From assembly GCA_024401555.1 (NCBI GenBank), contig JAKSKV010000008.1, positions 1 through 64,000 on the forward strand: a stretch of 64,000 nucleotides of DNA, in the 5' to 3' direction. Of this stretch, positions 40,761-48,280 are shown piece by piece. The notes under the pieces were generated by a model that was given only the letters and a program-made list of their open reading frames with translations, made no database searches and was not told where the DNA came from. A program made the translations under genes and the position numbers. Position 1 is the stretch's first letter. The number at the start of each line of letters is the position of its first letter. Source of the DNA: Paludibacteraceae bacterium. GTDB lineage: Bacteria > Bacteroidota > Bacteroidia > Bacteroidales > Paludibacteraceae.

Positions 40761-40768
40761 TATCTTTG
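40761..40768 (+). promoter_or_regulatory. -7 box of the second ATPase gene
   Basis: TATCTTTG overlaps the GTG at 40768 that would start a longer frame. This favours the ATG at 40786 as the true start. Confidence 0.5.
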
Positions 40769-40785
40769 TGAAAAATAGAATTAAA

Positions 40786-41991
40786 ATGGAGATTATAGAT
40801 CGGCCTATATATACTGAATCCATAAAGAAATGGATGGGTAAAGGACTCGTTATTGTCTTAACAGGGCAGAGACGTGTAGGAAAAAGCATGTGTTTGAAAC
40901 TAATAGAAAAGCAGGAATCATGTAAGCCTGGCTGTAACATCATACACATTGACAAGGAAGACCACATGTTTCAGGATATTAAGAATGACACTGATCTCAA
41001 TGGTTATTTAGAAAATAAATTTATAGATGGGAAACGTAATCTTATACTAATTGACGAGGTTCAGGACATTGTCGATTTTGAACATTCTGTAAGAAGTTGG
41101 ATTAAGCGACCCAATACAGACATTATTTTGACAGGAAGCAATGCGATGATGCTTTCTAGCGATCTAAGCACAAAGCTTGCGGCTCGATATAAAGAGATCC
41201 CTATTCACGGTTTGAATTACCTTGAATTCTTGGCGTTCCATAACTTAGAGGATAGCGATTCGTCTTTAGAAAAATATTTGACCTATGGTGGATTACCCTT
41301 CTTGAAGGTTCTCGGATTAGAGGATAAGCAGCAAATTACAGATTATGTTAAGAGTGTTTATGATACTGTTGTGCTTAAAGACATTGTAAGGAGGGAACAA
41401 ATCAGAAACGTGCCATTCTTATTGAATCTAGGTAAGTTTATGAGTGATAATGTCGGAAAACCGCTCTCTCCGAATAGTATCATGAAATATATGAAAGGTC
41501 ATGGGGAAAGTATCTCTGCCCAGTTGATATTGGCTTATATGACCTATCATGTGAATGCGTTTCTTGCCTATCGCGTTTACCGTTATGACATTCACGGGAA
41601 GACCTTGCTGGAGAACAACGAAAAATATTATTTCGAAGATTTGGGTGTCAGGAATTCTCTTGTCCGTAGCACAAATATAAACGATATAGAAAAAAGAATT
41701 GAGAATGTTGTGTATATGCACCTTATCGTTAATGGGTGGACAGTGCGTGTTGGCCAACTTTACAGATCCGAAATTGACTTTGTTGCGGAAAAAGGTGATA
41801 AGACTTTATTTGTGCAAGTCGCTTATATGATTATGAATGAGGAAACCGAAAAAAGGGAGTTTGGCAATCTGTTAGCTATTAAAAACAATTATCCCAAAAT
41901 GGTTGTTTCTATGAATCCCCTTCATATAGAATCAGATTATCAGGGAATTTGCCACATTCACCTTCGCGAATTCCTTAAAAGATCTTGGTGA
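40786..41991 (+). CDS. AAA+ ATPase with DUF4143-like C-terminus, second copy type
   Basis: A 401-residue ATPase with Walker A TGQRRVGKS at residues 26-34, Walker B NLILIDEVQDI (about 87-97), and a sensor-like IILTGSNAMML. The C-terminal half contains a winged-helix-like part and ends with the PD-(D/E)XK-like line YRSEIDFVAEKGDKTLFVQVAY. It is of the same broad class as the protein at 21.0 kb but differs in most of its sequence, so it is not a recent duplicate. Codons are AT-rich, typical of accessory genes. Confidence 0.75.
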   Translation: MEIIDRPIYTESIKKWMGKGLVIVLTGQRRVGKSMCLKLIEKQESCKPGCNIIHIDKEDHMFQDIKNDTDLNGYLENKFIDGKRNLILIDEVQDIVDFEHSVRSWIKRPNTDIILTGSNAMMLSSDLSTKLAARYKEIPIHGLNYLEFLAFHNLEDSDSSLEKYLTYGGLPFLKVLGLEDKQQITDYVKSVYDTVVLKDIVRREQIRNVPFLLNLGKFMSDNVGKPLSPNSIMKYMKGHGESISAQLILAYMTYHVNAFLAYRVYRYDIHGKTLLENNEKYYFEDLGVRNSLVRSTNINDIEKRIENVVYMHLIVNGWTVRVGQLYRSEIDFVAEKGDKTLFVQVAYMIMNEETEKREFGNLLAIKNNYPKMVVSMNPLHIESDYQGICHIHLREFLKRSW

Positions 41992-42107
41992 TGGATGGGA
42001 AGGTCCTTACACAAGGGAAATTTAGGTTGTTCATATAGATGGCGAAATAAGGAGGGTAGAAAAGTATAAGTGCGTAGGAAACGCTATGTAGATGCAGACT
42101 TATTTCG

Positions 42108-42115
42108 TACATTTG
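42108..42115 (+). promoter_or_regulatory. -7 box of the FISUMP lipoprotein gene
   Basis: TACATTTG lies 22 bases before the ATG at 42137 and excludes the upstream in-frame start at 42092. Confidence 0.5.
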
Positions 42116-42136
42116 TCCGTCTTAAAGTTTTATAGT

Positions 42137-42907
42137 ATGAAAAATTGTTTTTTGTGGGTAGCAATCCCCTTGGCGATCTTCGCATCTTGTGGAGACGAAT
42201 TAGAAAATCAGAATGGTCAATCAAAAGAAGATGTTATCCCAGAGGATATCACAGTTGATTGTGAGGAGATGTCAACAAGCTATGGCGAGACGAATGGGTA
42301 TGATTATGTGGACTTGGGGCTGCCAAGCGGTAATTTGTGGGCGACTATGAATATGGGCGCATCCGCCATTCAGGATTATGGTGATTTGTATGAGTGGGCG
42401 GAGTTGGTTCCGCAAGAGACGCCCATCGATTATAACAAATACTATATGGTGCCGGAGGATAGATCAAAGGAGGGGTACATCAAATATGTGTCGCAAGAAG
42501 ATGAACGTTCTTCCGGATGTGATGGATTTACGGATGATAAGATCACGCTTGAATTGTCTGACGATGCGGTTCACCAAAAGATGAAAGGATCGTGGAGGAT
42601 TCCTACGAAATGTGATTGGTTGGAGTTGGATGCCTGCTGTGAGCTTTCTTATTGTACTTACAAAGGCGTGGCGGGTGTGAAGTACACGGCAAAGAATGGC
42701 CAGTGGATTTTCTTCCCTAAGGCGGGTACGATGAATGACGACGGACGTATCTTAGATGGTAAACAGGGTAATTATTGGAGCAGTTCCTTGGTGGAGAACT
42801 ATGGTTCCACTGCATGGAGTGTTAGTTTCTTCAATGACTGGTATTCAATCAGCGGCACCTTCCGAATAAATTGTCTCTCGCTCCGTGGTGTCTGTCCTAC
42901 GAAGTAG
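42137..42907 (+). CDS. lipoprotein with FISUMP-type domain
   Basis: A 256-residue lipoprotein with the lipid Cys in IFASCGDE (about residue 18), a short acidic linker, then the domain opening YDYVDLGLPSGNLWATMNMG and followed by DYGDLYEWAE, SWRIPTKCDWLELD and WSSSLVENYGSTAWSVSF. This is the Fibrobacter succinogenes major paralogous domain pattern, common in secreted Bacteroidetes proteins and related to C-type-lectin-like folds. The function is unknown; surface exposure is probable. Confidence 0.75.
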   Translation: MKNCFLWVAIPLAIFASCGDELENQNGQSKEDVIPEDITVDCEEMSTSYGETNGYDYVDLGLPSGNLWATMNMGASAIQDYGDLYEWAELVPQETPIDYNKYYMVPEDRSKEGYIKYVSQEDERSSGCDGFTDDKITLELSDDAVHQKMKGSWRIPTKCDWLELDACCELSYCTYKGVAGVKYTAKNGQWIFFPKAGTMNDDGRILDGKQGNYWSSSLVENYGSTAWSVSFFNDWYSISGTFRINCLSLRGVCPTK

Positions 42908-42932
42908 TGTGTTGGTCTTTTCGTCCAAAATA

Positions 42933-42967
42933 AATCCCGAAGAGTAGTCTCCTCGGGATTTTGTTTT
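42933..42967. terminator. bidirectional terminator between convergent genes
   Basis: AATCCCGA (42933-42940) pairs with TCGGGATT (42953-42960) around an imperfect inner helix, with T after it and A before it. It lies between the lipoprotein gene and the minus-strand alcohol dehydrogenase. Confidence 0.7.
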
Positions 42968-42987
42968 TTATGTATTTAATAAATCTC

Positions 42988-44142
42988 TTACAAACTCATC
43001 TTATAGATGTTGTGGACATCCTCTTGGTACAATGGTTTGAAATTGCCTGTGTAACCGTTTCCAACGCATTTGTTTGCCATCTCCGCCAAAGGAGCGTTGC
43101 CGATGCCGAGTTCGGTAAGGGTAGCGGGTTGTCCGATGGTGCTGAAGAAGTCGCGGAGTTTGTCGATGCCTCGTAGAATGGTCTTCTCTGTGTCTCGGTC
43201 CAAGGTCACCTCCATCACATTGGTGGCGAACTGCAAGAACATTTGCGGATTCTCTTTGTAAACATACTTCATCCAGTTAGGGGTAAGTACCGCCAATCCC
43301 GCTCCGTGCGGAACACGGTCGTCGTGTGCGCTCAACTCATGCTCCATGCCGTGACATCCCCAATCTTGGATGCGGCCGCAGCCCAAGAGACCATTGTGAG
43401 CGAAACTTCCGCCTAATGCCACCTCCGACCATGCGTCGTAGTTCTTCGGGTCCTTCATAAGGATCAATGCGTTGCGCATGATGGTTCTAAGGGTCGCTTC
43501 ACAGAGTGAATCAATGAGTTCGGTATGGGTGGTTTGGGTAAAATAGCGCTCGAAGATGTGGCTCATCATATCGGTCACACCATTGGCGATCTGGTTCTTC
43601 GGAAGGGTGAAGAAGATTTCAGGGTTGATGACACTGACCACTGGACGGATCTTTTGGCTGGAGAAGCCCAGTTTTCTGCCTTTGTAGGTGATCACCGCAT
43701 CAGGGCTCACCTCGCTACCTGCGGCAGGAATGGTCAAAACGGTAGCGATGGGCAATACGTTGCTTGGCTCGCCGCCCTTCTCGAAGAAGGACCATGCGTC
43801 CGCCTCATAGAAACCGATGGCGATGGCCTTGGAGGTGTCGATGACGCTACCGCCACCTACTGCCAAGATCATCTGGACTTGCTCCTTCTTGGCGATCTCG
43901 ATACCCTCCAACACCTTCTCGTAAGTAGGGTTTGCTTGCACGCCTGACAACTCCACGTGGGCGATGCCTGCCTCCGTCAATGAGGCTACCACCTCGTCGT
44001 AGAGTCCGCTCTTCTTGATGCTTCCGCCGCCATAGACGAGCAATACTTTCTTGGCGAAGGGTTGAATACGTGCGCCGATCTTCTTTTGTTGATCCTTTCC
44101 GAAGCAGAGCTTCGTGATGCATTGAAATGAAAAGTTATCCAT
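42988..44142 (-). CDS. iron-containing alcohol dehydrogenase (butanol-dehydrogenase/YqhD type)
   Basis: A 384-residue group III alcohol dehydrogenase. The nucleotide-binding VLLVYGGGSIKKSG and ILAVGGGSVIDTSKAIA lines are present. Metal-binding residues are the Asp in NQIANGVTDMMSH and the His set in HIFERYF, CHGMEHELSAHDDRVPHGAG. Such enzymes reduce aldehydes with NADPH. The start at 44142 drops 11 residues not found in relatives. It lies 48 bases after the kinase-RapZ gene on the same strand and may be read with it. Confidence 0.9.
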   Translation of the reverse strand: MDNFSFQCITKLCFGKDQQKKIGARIQPFAKKVLLVYGGGSIKKSGLYDEVVASLTEAGIAHVELSGVQANPTYEKVLEGIEIAKKEQVQMILAVGGGSVIDTSKAIAIGFYEADAWSFFEKGGEPSNVLPIATVLTIPAAGSEVSPDAVITYKGRKLGFSSQKIRPVVSVINPEIFFTLPKNQIANGVTDMMSHIFERYFTQTTHTELIDSLCEATLRTIMRNALILMKDPKNYDAWSEVALGGSFAHNGLLGCGRIQDWGCHGMEHELSAHDDRVPHGAGLAVLTPNWMKYVYKENPQMFLQFATNVMEVTLDRDTEKTILRGIDKLRDFFSTIGQPATLTELGIGNAPLAEMANKCVGNGYTGNFKPLYQEDVHNIYKMSL

Positions 44143-44190
44143 GTTCTTATTGGTTAAACATTTATACTGATGCAAAAATACAAAAATTCA

Positions 44191-45621
44191 TCATTTTGCG
44201 GGGAATTGTTGTTCAATACCTCGTTCCACATGCTTCAGTCTCACCTCCACGCCAAACTTTTGGGCGATATGTTCCGCTAAATGTTGCGCGGAATAGACGG
44301 AGCGGTGTCTGCCACCCGTACAGCCGCAGGAGAACATCAGGGAGGTGAATCCTCGGTCGATGTAGCGTTGCACGTGCGCATCCGCCAAGGCGTAGATGTG
44401 TTCTAAAAAGTGGAAGATCTCTCCATTCTCCTCCAAGAAATCGATCACAGGTTTGTCCAAGCCTGTCAATGGTTTGTATTGGTCGTAGCGGCCAGGATTG
44501 TGGACGCCTCGACAGTCGAAGACGTAACCGCCGCCGTTGCCGGAGTCGTCCGCGGGGATTCCTTTTTTGTAGGAGAAACTGAATACTTTGACCACCAGAC
44601 CTTTGCTCTCATCCGTGGTTTGGGGTTGGAACTGAGGCAGTTCGGTGAGCTCTTTGAGCAGTTGGGTGAGGTATGGCAACTCGTGGTAATCATTTTTCGC
44701 CAACAGATCTTTCAGATTGGCCATGGCGAATGGAATGCTCTCTATGAAGTGCGGTTTCTTCTCGAAGAGGCCGCGGAATCCGTAGGCACCCAGTACTTGG
44801 ATGGTGCGGAACAAAACGAATATGGAGAGCTTTTGTCTGAATGCGCTCTCGTCGATGGAGATGTATTTCCTTGCGGAGGCGATGTAGGTTTGTATGATCT
44901 CCTCCCGCAAATCCTCGGGAAAGTTAGCCTTTGCTTGCCAAGCGAAAGAGGCGAGGTCGTAGTAAATTGGCCCTCTTCTTCCTCCTTGGAAATCAATAAA
45001 GTAAGGTTCTCCATCCTTGACCATCACATTGCGTGATTGGAAGTCGCGGTAGAGGAAGGTGTCGCTCTTTTCTTGCAAAATAAGGTTGCATAGGCGTTCG
45101 AAATCATCCTCCAGCTGAGGTTCGGAGAACTCAATGCCTGTGAATTTCAGAAAATCATATTTGAAGTAATTCAGATCCCAAAGAATGGAACGACGATCCA
45201 TTTCCGGAATAGGGAAGCAGATCGAGAAGTCCAATCCTTCCGCACCCTTGAACTGCACATCCGGAAGCGAGGCGATCGTTTTGAGGATCAATGCTCGCTC
45301 CTCAGCGCTAAACGTTCCACTTTTCACGCCGCTTTGAATCAGACTGAAAAGGGAATCCTCCCCCAAATCCTCTTGCAGATAGTAGCGCTCATCCGCTGAG
45401 GCAGCGATGACTCTCGGCACATTTAACCCCTTGCCGTAAAAGTGGTTAGCCAGTTTGATGAAGGCGTGGTTCTCCACTGGGTTGGTGCCCTTCACGCCGA
45501 TCAAAGTGTGGTTTTGTGAACGTAATCGGTAGTAGATGCGGTTGGATCCTTCGCCTTTGAGTTTTTGGCAATCAGCCGTTTCTCCTGTCGTTTTTTTGAA
45601 GAGAGAGATGATTCCTTCCAT
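44191..45621 (-). CDS. AmgK-like sugar kinase fused to a RapZ C-terminal domain
   Basis: A 476-residue two-domain protein. Residues 1 to about 320 form an aminoglycoside-phosphotransferase-like kinase: GEGSNRIYYRL (nucleotide loop), FLYRDFQSRNVMV (catalytic Asp) and YFIDFQGGRRGP (metal Asp), closest in style to the MurNAc/GlcNAc anomeric kinase AmgK. The last 140 residues are a RapZ-C domain, with FSFSYKKGIPADDSG, VFDCRGVHNPG and the phosphate-loop-like SCGCTGGRHRSVYSAQHLA. In E. coli that RapZ domain senses glucosamine-6-phosphate. The fusion joins amino-sugar phosphorylation to amino-sugar sensing. The start at 45621 follows a minus-strand TATCTTTG box. Confidence 0.82.
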   Translation of the reverse strand: MEGIISLFKKTTGETADCQKLKGEGSNRIYYRLRSQNHTLIGVKGTNPVENHAFIKLANHFYGKGLNVPRVIAASADERYYLQEDLGEDSLFSLIQSGVKSGTFSAEERALILKTIASLPDVQFKGAEGLDFSICFPIPEMDRRSILWDLNYFKYDFLKFTGIEFSEPQLEDDFERLCNLILQEKSDTFLYRDFQSRNVMVKDGEPYFIDFQGGRRGPIYYDLASFAWQAKANFPEDLREEIIQTYIASARKYISIDESAFRQKLSIFVLFRTIQVLGAYGFRGLFEKKPHFIESIPFAMANLKDLLAKNDYHELPYLTQLLKELTELPQFQPQTTDESKGLVVKVFSFSYKKGIPADDSGNGGGYVFDCRGVHNPGRYDQYKPLTGLDKPVIDFLEENGEIFHFLEHIYALADAHVQRYIDRGFTSLMFSCGCTGGRHRSVYSAQHLAEHIAQKFGVEVRLKHVERGIEQQFPAK

Positions 45622-45663
45622 TCTGAATGATATGATTTTAAATTTTTTATTTTCTGTTATTAA

Positions 45664-45671
45664 CAAAGATA
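45664..45671 (-). promoter_or_regulatory. -7 box of the kinase-RapZ gene
   Basis: CAAAGATA on the plus strand reads TATCTTTG on the minus strand and lies 42 bases before the kinase ATG. It is two bases away from the oppositely directed -7 box at 45674-45681, so the two promoters overlap. Confidence 0.6.
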
Positions 45672-45673
45672 GT

Positions 45674-45681
45674 TATTTTTG
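45674..45681 (+). promoter_or_regulatory. -7 box of the DUF4286-ruvC operon, with almost no leader
   Basis: TATTTTTG ends five bases before the ATG at 45687. Transcription normally starts about 4-7 bases after this box, so the mRNA would begin at or next to the start codon. No ribosome-binding site can fit. Confidence 0.55.
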
Positions 45682-45686
45682 CATTT

Positions 45687-45992
45687 ATGATTGTTTTTAA
45701 TACGACATATTTGGTAGCAAAAGGTGCGGAATCCGCTTTTTTGCAGTGGGTGAAGGAGGTATATGCGCCTTTGATCACGCAAACGGGTTTGCTTACAAAC
45801 GGACGTTTGTTCAAGGTTTTGGTGAGTGAAGAGGAGGGGATTACCTATTCCCTTCAGTTTGATGCGGCGGGTGTCCCTGAGATGGCTGATTTCAAAAAAC
45901 GTTGTTGGCCTGATTTGGAGAAGATGGTCTCCGCACGTTTTGGAGAAGCGGTGCTTCAATTCTCCACCTATCTGAAGTCTTGTGAATTATGA
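45687..45992 (+). CDS. DUF4286 family protein
   Basis: A 101-residue ferredoxin-like small protein. It opens MIVFNTTYLVAKGAESAFLQWV and ends ARFGEAVLQFSTYLKSCEL, the usual DUF4286 start and finish (a Bacteroidetes family of unknown function, often next to ruvC). The N-terminus is well conserved in the family, so the ATG at 45687 is very probably right even though it lies at the predicted transcription start. It overlaps ruvC by 4 bases. Confidence 0.8.
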   Translation: MIVFNTTYLVAKGAESAFLQWVKEVYAPLITQTGLLTNGRLFKVLVSEEEGITYSLQFDAAGVPEMADFKKRCWPDLEKMVSARFGEAVLQFSTYLKSCEL

Positions 45993-46609
45993 GTCCAGTG
46001 AAGAAGGGGGCTGCGGAGCGTATCATTTTAGGCATCGACCCGGGAACCAACTTGATGGGTTTCGGCATTATTCGTTCGGTAGGTAACAAGGCGGAATTCG
46101 TCGATTTAGGCGTCCTGGATATCCGGAAGGTGTCGGATACCTATATGAAATTGAAGGCGATATACGACAAAATCATTGAGTTGGTCGATTATTATCTGCC
46201 CGATGAATTCGCCATTGAGTCACAGTTCTTCGGAAAGAATGTCCAATCCATGCTCAAATTGGGTAGGGCGCAGGGTGTGGCCATCGCGGCGGCTTTGCAA
46301 CGTGATCTTCCGATTGCCGAGTATGCGCCGTTGAAGATAAAGATGTCCATCACGGGTAATGGTGCGGCGACCAAGGAGCAGGTGGCTTCGATGTTGCAGC
46401 GTCAATTGAACATCCCTGATGAGGCGATGCAACAACATCTGGACGCGACCGACGCTTTGGGTGTTGCCTTGTGTCACTTCCACCAAATCAACCGTGTGGT
46501 GCCGGAGAAGCATTTCACCTCTTGGAAAGAGTTCGCCGCAAAAAACGAGAAGCGGGTGAGCGGGTGGAAGGAGTTTGTCGAAAATAGAAAGAAAAAAGAA
46601 GAGGAATGA
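45989..46609 (+). CDS. ruvC: Holliday junction endonuclease RuvC
   Basis: A 206-residue resolvase. The acidic catalytic residues are visible: Asp in ILGIDPGTNLMGFG, Glu in FAIESQFFGKNVQSMLKLG, and the Asp pair in HLDATDALGVALCH. RuvC cuts four-way junctions brought by RuvAB during recombinational repair. The last 40 residues are a basic extension not needed in E. coli RuvC. It is coupled by 4-base overlaps both to DUF4286 upstream and to the next gene. Confidence 0.95.
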   Translation: MSPVKKGAAERIILGIDPGTNLMGFGIIRSVGNKAEFVDLGVLDIRKVSDTYMKLKAIYDKIIELVDYYLPDEFAIESQFFGKNVQSMLKLGRAQGVAIAAALQRDLPIAEYAPLKIKMSITGNGAATKEQVASMLQRQLNIPDEAMQQHLDATDALGVALCHFHQINRVVPEKHFTSWKEFAAKNEKRVSGWKEFVENRKKKEEE

Positions 46610-47772
46610 TATACAGTAGGATAGAGACAGACGAGGCGATTCGTCGAATAGGAAGTGTGCGTTTGGACTGCGCTCGATTCAAAGGAGTCGGTAGTGCGGA
46701 GGAATCGTTCGCTTTTTTGCATGTGACGGATCCGATGCTTCCGTATTCCCAACAGGCGGATGCGTTGTTCCAATTGTTGAAACATTGGATGATGGAGCGG
46801 AATAGTTCCCAAACGTCTGTTTTTGTTCGTTTTTTCGTGAGTGACGCATCCAACCAGGAGGCGGATGTGGCGCACCGTTGGCAGGAGTTGGGAAGCAAGG
46901 CTGCCCTTTCCATTATCCAACAGCCTCCTATGGATGGCACGAAGGTGGCGGCTTGGGTTTACGCAGTCTCCGGTGCCCAACTTCACGTTTCGGGTCCAAT
47001 GGTGGCGGCTCGCATAGGCGACTACACCCATTATTGGTACACGAACAATACGCTTCCTATGAGCGATTCGCTTACCCAAACAGGCGGAATTTTAGAGGCG
47101 TATGAGCAGGCCTTGTCGGCTGTGAAATGCAACTTGCCCGCCCATTGCGTGCGCACATGGTTCTTTGTTCAAAATGTCGATGTGAACTATCACGGCGTTG
47201 TGGTCGGAAGACGCGAGAATTTCGCGCGTATCGGCCTTACGGAGAAGACGCACTATATCGCCAGCACTGGTATTGAAGGACGATCCGCCGATCCGAAGGC
47301 GCTTGTCAAGATGGATGCCTATGCGGTGGCGGGACTACAACCGAATCAACAACAATACCTTTATGCGCCGGACTATTTGAATCCTACCCACGAGTACGGC
47401 GTCACCTTTGAGCGTGGCGTAAAAGTGAAGTATGGCGATCGTGGCCACCTGTTCATATCAGGAACAGCCAGTATCAACAATAAGGGCGAGGTGGTGCATG
47501 TCGGCGATATCCGTAAACAGACCGAACGTATGTGGACCAATGTGGAGCAACTGCTGATGGAGGGCGGCGCGTCGTTTAACGATGTGGCGCAGATGTTCGT
47601 TTACATTCGGGATGTGGCCGATTACAAGGTGGTGAACGATCTCTTCGAAGAGCGTTTCCCGATGGTGCCGAAGATCATATTGTTGGCACCCGTATGTCGC
47701 CCGGCATGGTTGATCGAGATGGAGTGCGTCGCGGTTGTGAAGGAGGAGAATCCCGGATTTGCGGCTTTTTAA
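46606..47772 (+). CDS. RidA/chorismatase-like protein
   Basis: A 388-residue protein whose C-terminal 130 residues are RidA-like (HLFISGTASINNKGEVVHVGDIRKQTERMWTNVEQLLMEGG, then the closing ARPAWLIEMECVAVV-like line). The central part VRTWFFVQNVDVNYHGVVVGRRENFARIGL followed by YIASTGIEGRSADP resembles the chorismatase (FkbO/XanB2) family, which shares this fold. Those enzymes turn chorismate into hydroxybenzoates or dihydroxy acids. Activity cannot be decided from sequence. It overlaps ruvC by 4 bases. Confidence 0.65.
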   Translation: MIYSRIETDEAIRRIGSVRLDCARFKGVGSAEESFAFLHVTDPMLPYSQQADALFQLLKHWMMERNSSQTSVFVRFFVSDASNQEADVAHRWQELGSKAALSIIQQPPMDGTKVAAWVYAVSGAQLHVSGPMVAARIGDYTHYWYTNNTLPMSDSLTQTGGILEAYEQALSAVKCNLPAHCVRTWFFVQNVDVNYHGVVVGRRENFARIGLTEKTHYIASTGIEGRSADPKALVKMDAYAVAGLQPNQQQYLYAPDYLNPTHEYGVTFERGVKVKYGDRGHLFISGTASINNKGEVVHVGDIRKQTERMWTNVEQLLMEGGASFNDVAQMFVYIRDVADYKVVNDLFEERFPMVPKIILLAPVCRPAWLIEMECVAVVKEENPGFAAF

Positions 47773-47853
47773 CCATCTCCTTCCCAAATCACTTTGTATA
47801 TTTCCTAAAAACATATAAATTGCGAAAGGTTTCAACATCCTAAATTATAGCTT

Positions 47854-48240
47854 ATGGCAAAGGAAAAATTTCTTTTAGAATACTCTTTCGGACATGTTTC
47901 CGCTTCCGTTCTGTGGAATAGTATCAGCACCACATCAGGACTCTCTTGCTGGTTTGCCGACAAGGTTTACCAAGAGGGCGACGCGATCCATTTCGTATGG
48001 GGAAAGACGGAAGTGCAAAAGGCTGAAATCCTGCTACATAGAAATGGGTCATATATTCGCTACCACTGGTTGGACGATGAGAATCCGAAGTCATACTTCG
48101 AGTTGAAGATCTTGTGTGACGAGTTGACGATGGATGTGATCCTTGTGGTGACCGATTTCTGTGAGGCCGACGAAAAGGAGGAGGCCATTGAATTGTGGAA
48201 CAATCAGATAGATGCCTTGAAAAAGGCGTTGGGCGCTTGA
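47854..48240 (+). CDS. START-like domain protein
   Basis: A 128-residue protein of the Bacteroidetes START-like/AHSA1-type family. It starts KFLLEYSFGHVSASVLWNSIST, has a GLSCWFADKVYQEGDAIHFVWG strand pair, and ends in a long helix (EAIELWNNQIDALKKALG) that closes the hydrophobic cup in this fold. The ligand is unknown. It stands just before the LptF/G permease gene. Confidence 0.75.
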   Translation: MAKEKFLLEYSFGHVSASVLWNSISTTSGLSCWFADKVYQEGDAIHFVWGKTEVQKAEILLHRNGSYIRYHWLDDENPKSYFELKILCDELTMDVILVVTDFCEADEKEEAIELWNNQIDALKKALGA

Positions 48241-48251
48241 TGATTTTTTGG

Positions 48252-48259
48252 TATCTTTG
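48252..48259 (+). promoter_or_regulatory. -7 box of the LptF/G gene
   Basis: TATCTTTG lies 21 bases before the ATG at 48281 and AAGGAG at 48271-48276 is a ribosome-binding site five bases before it. Together they exclude the earlier in-frame GTG-type start at 48248. Confidence 0.6.
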
Positions 48260-48280
48260 CGGTCAGAACAAAGGAGTGAG

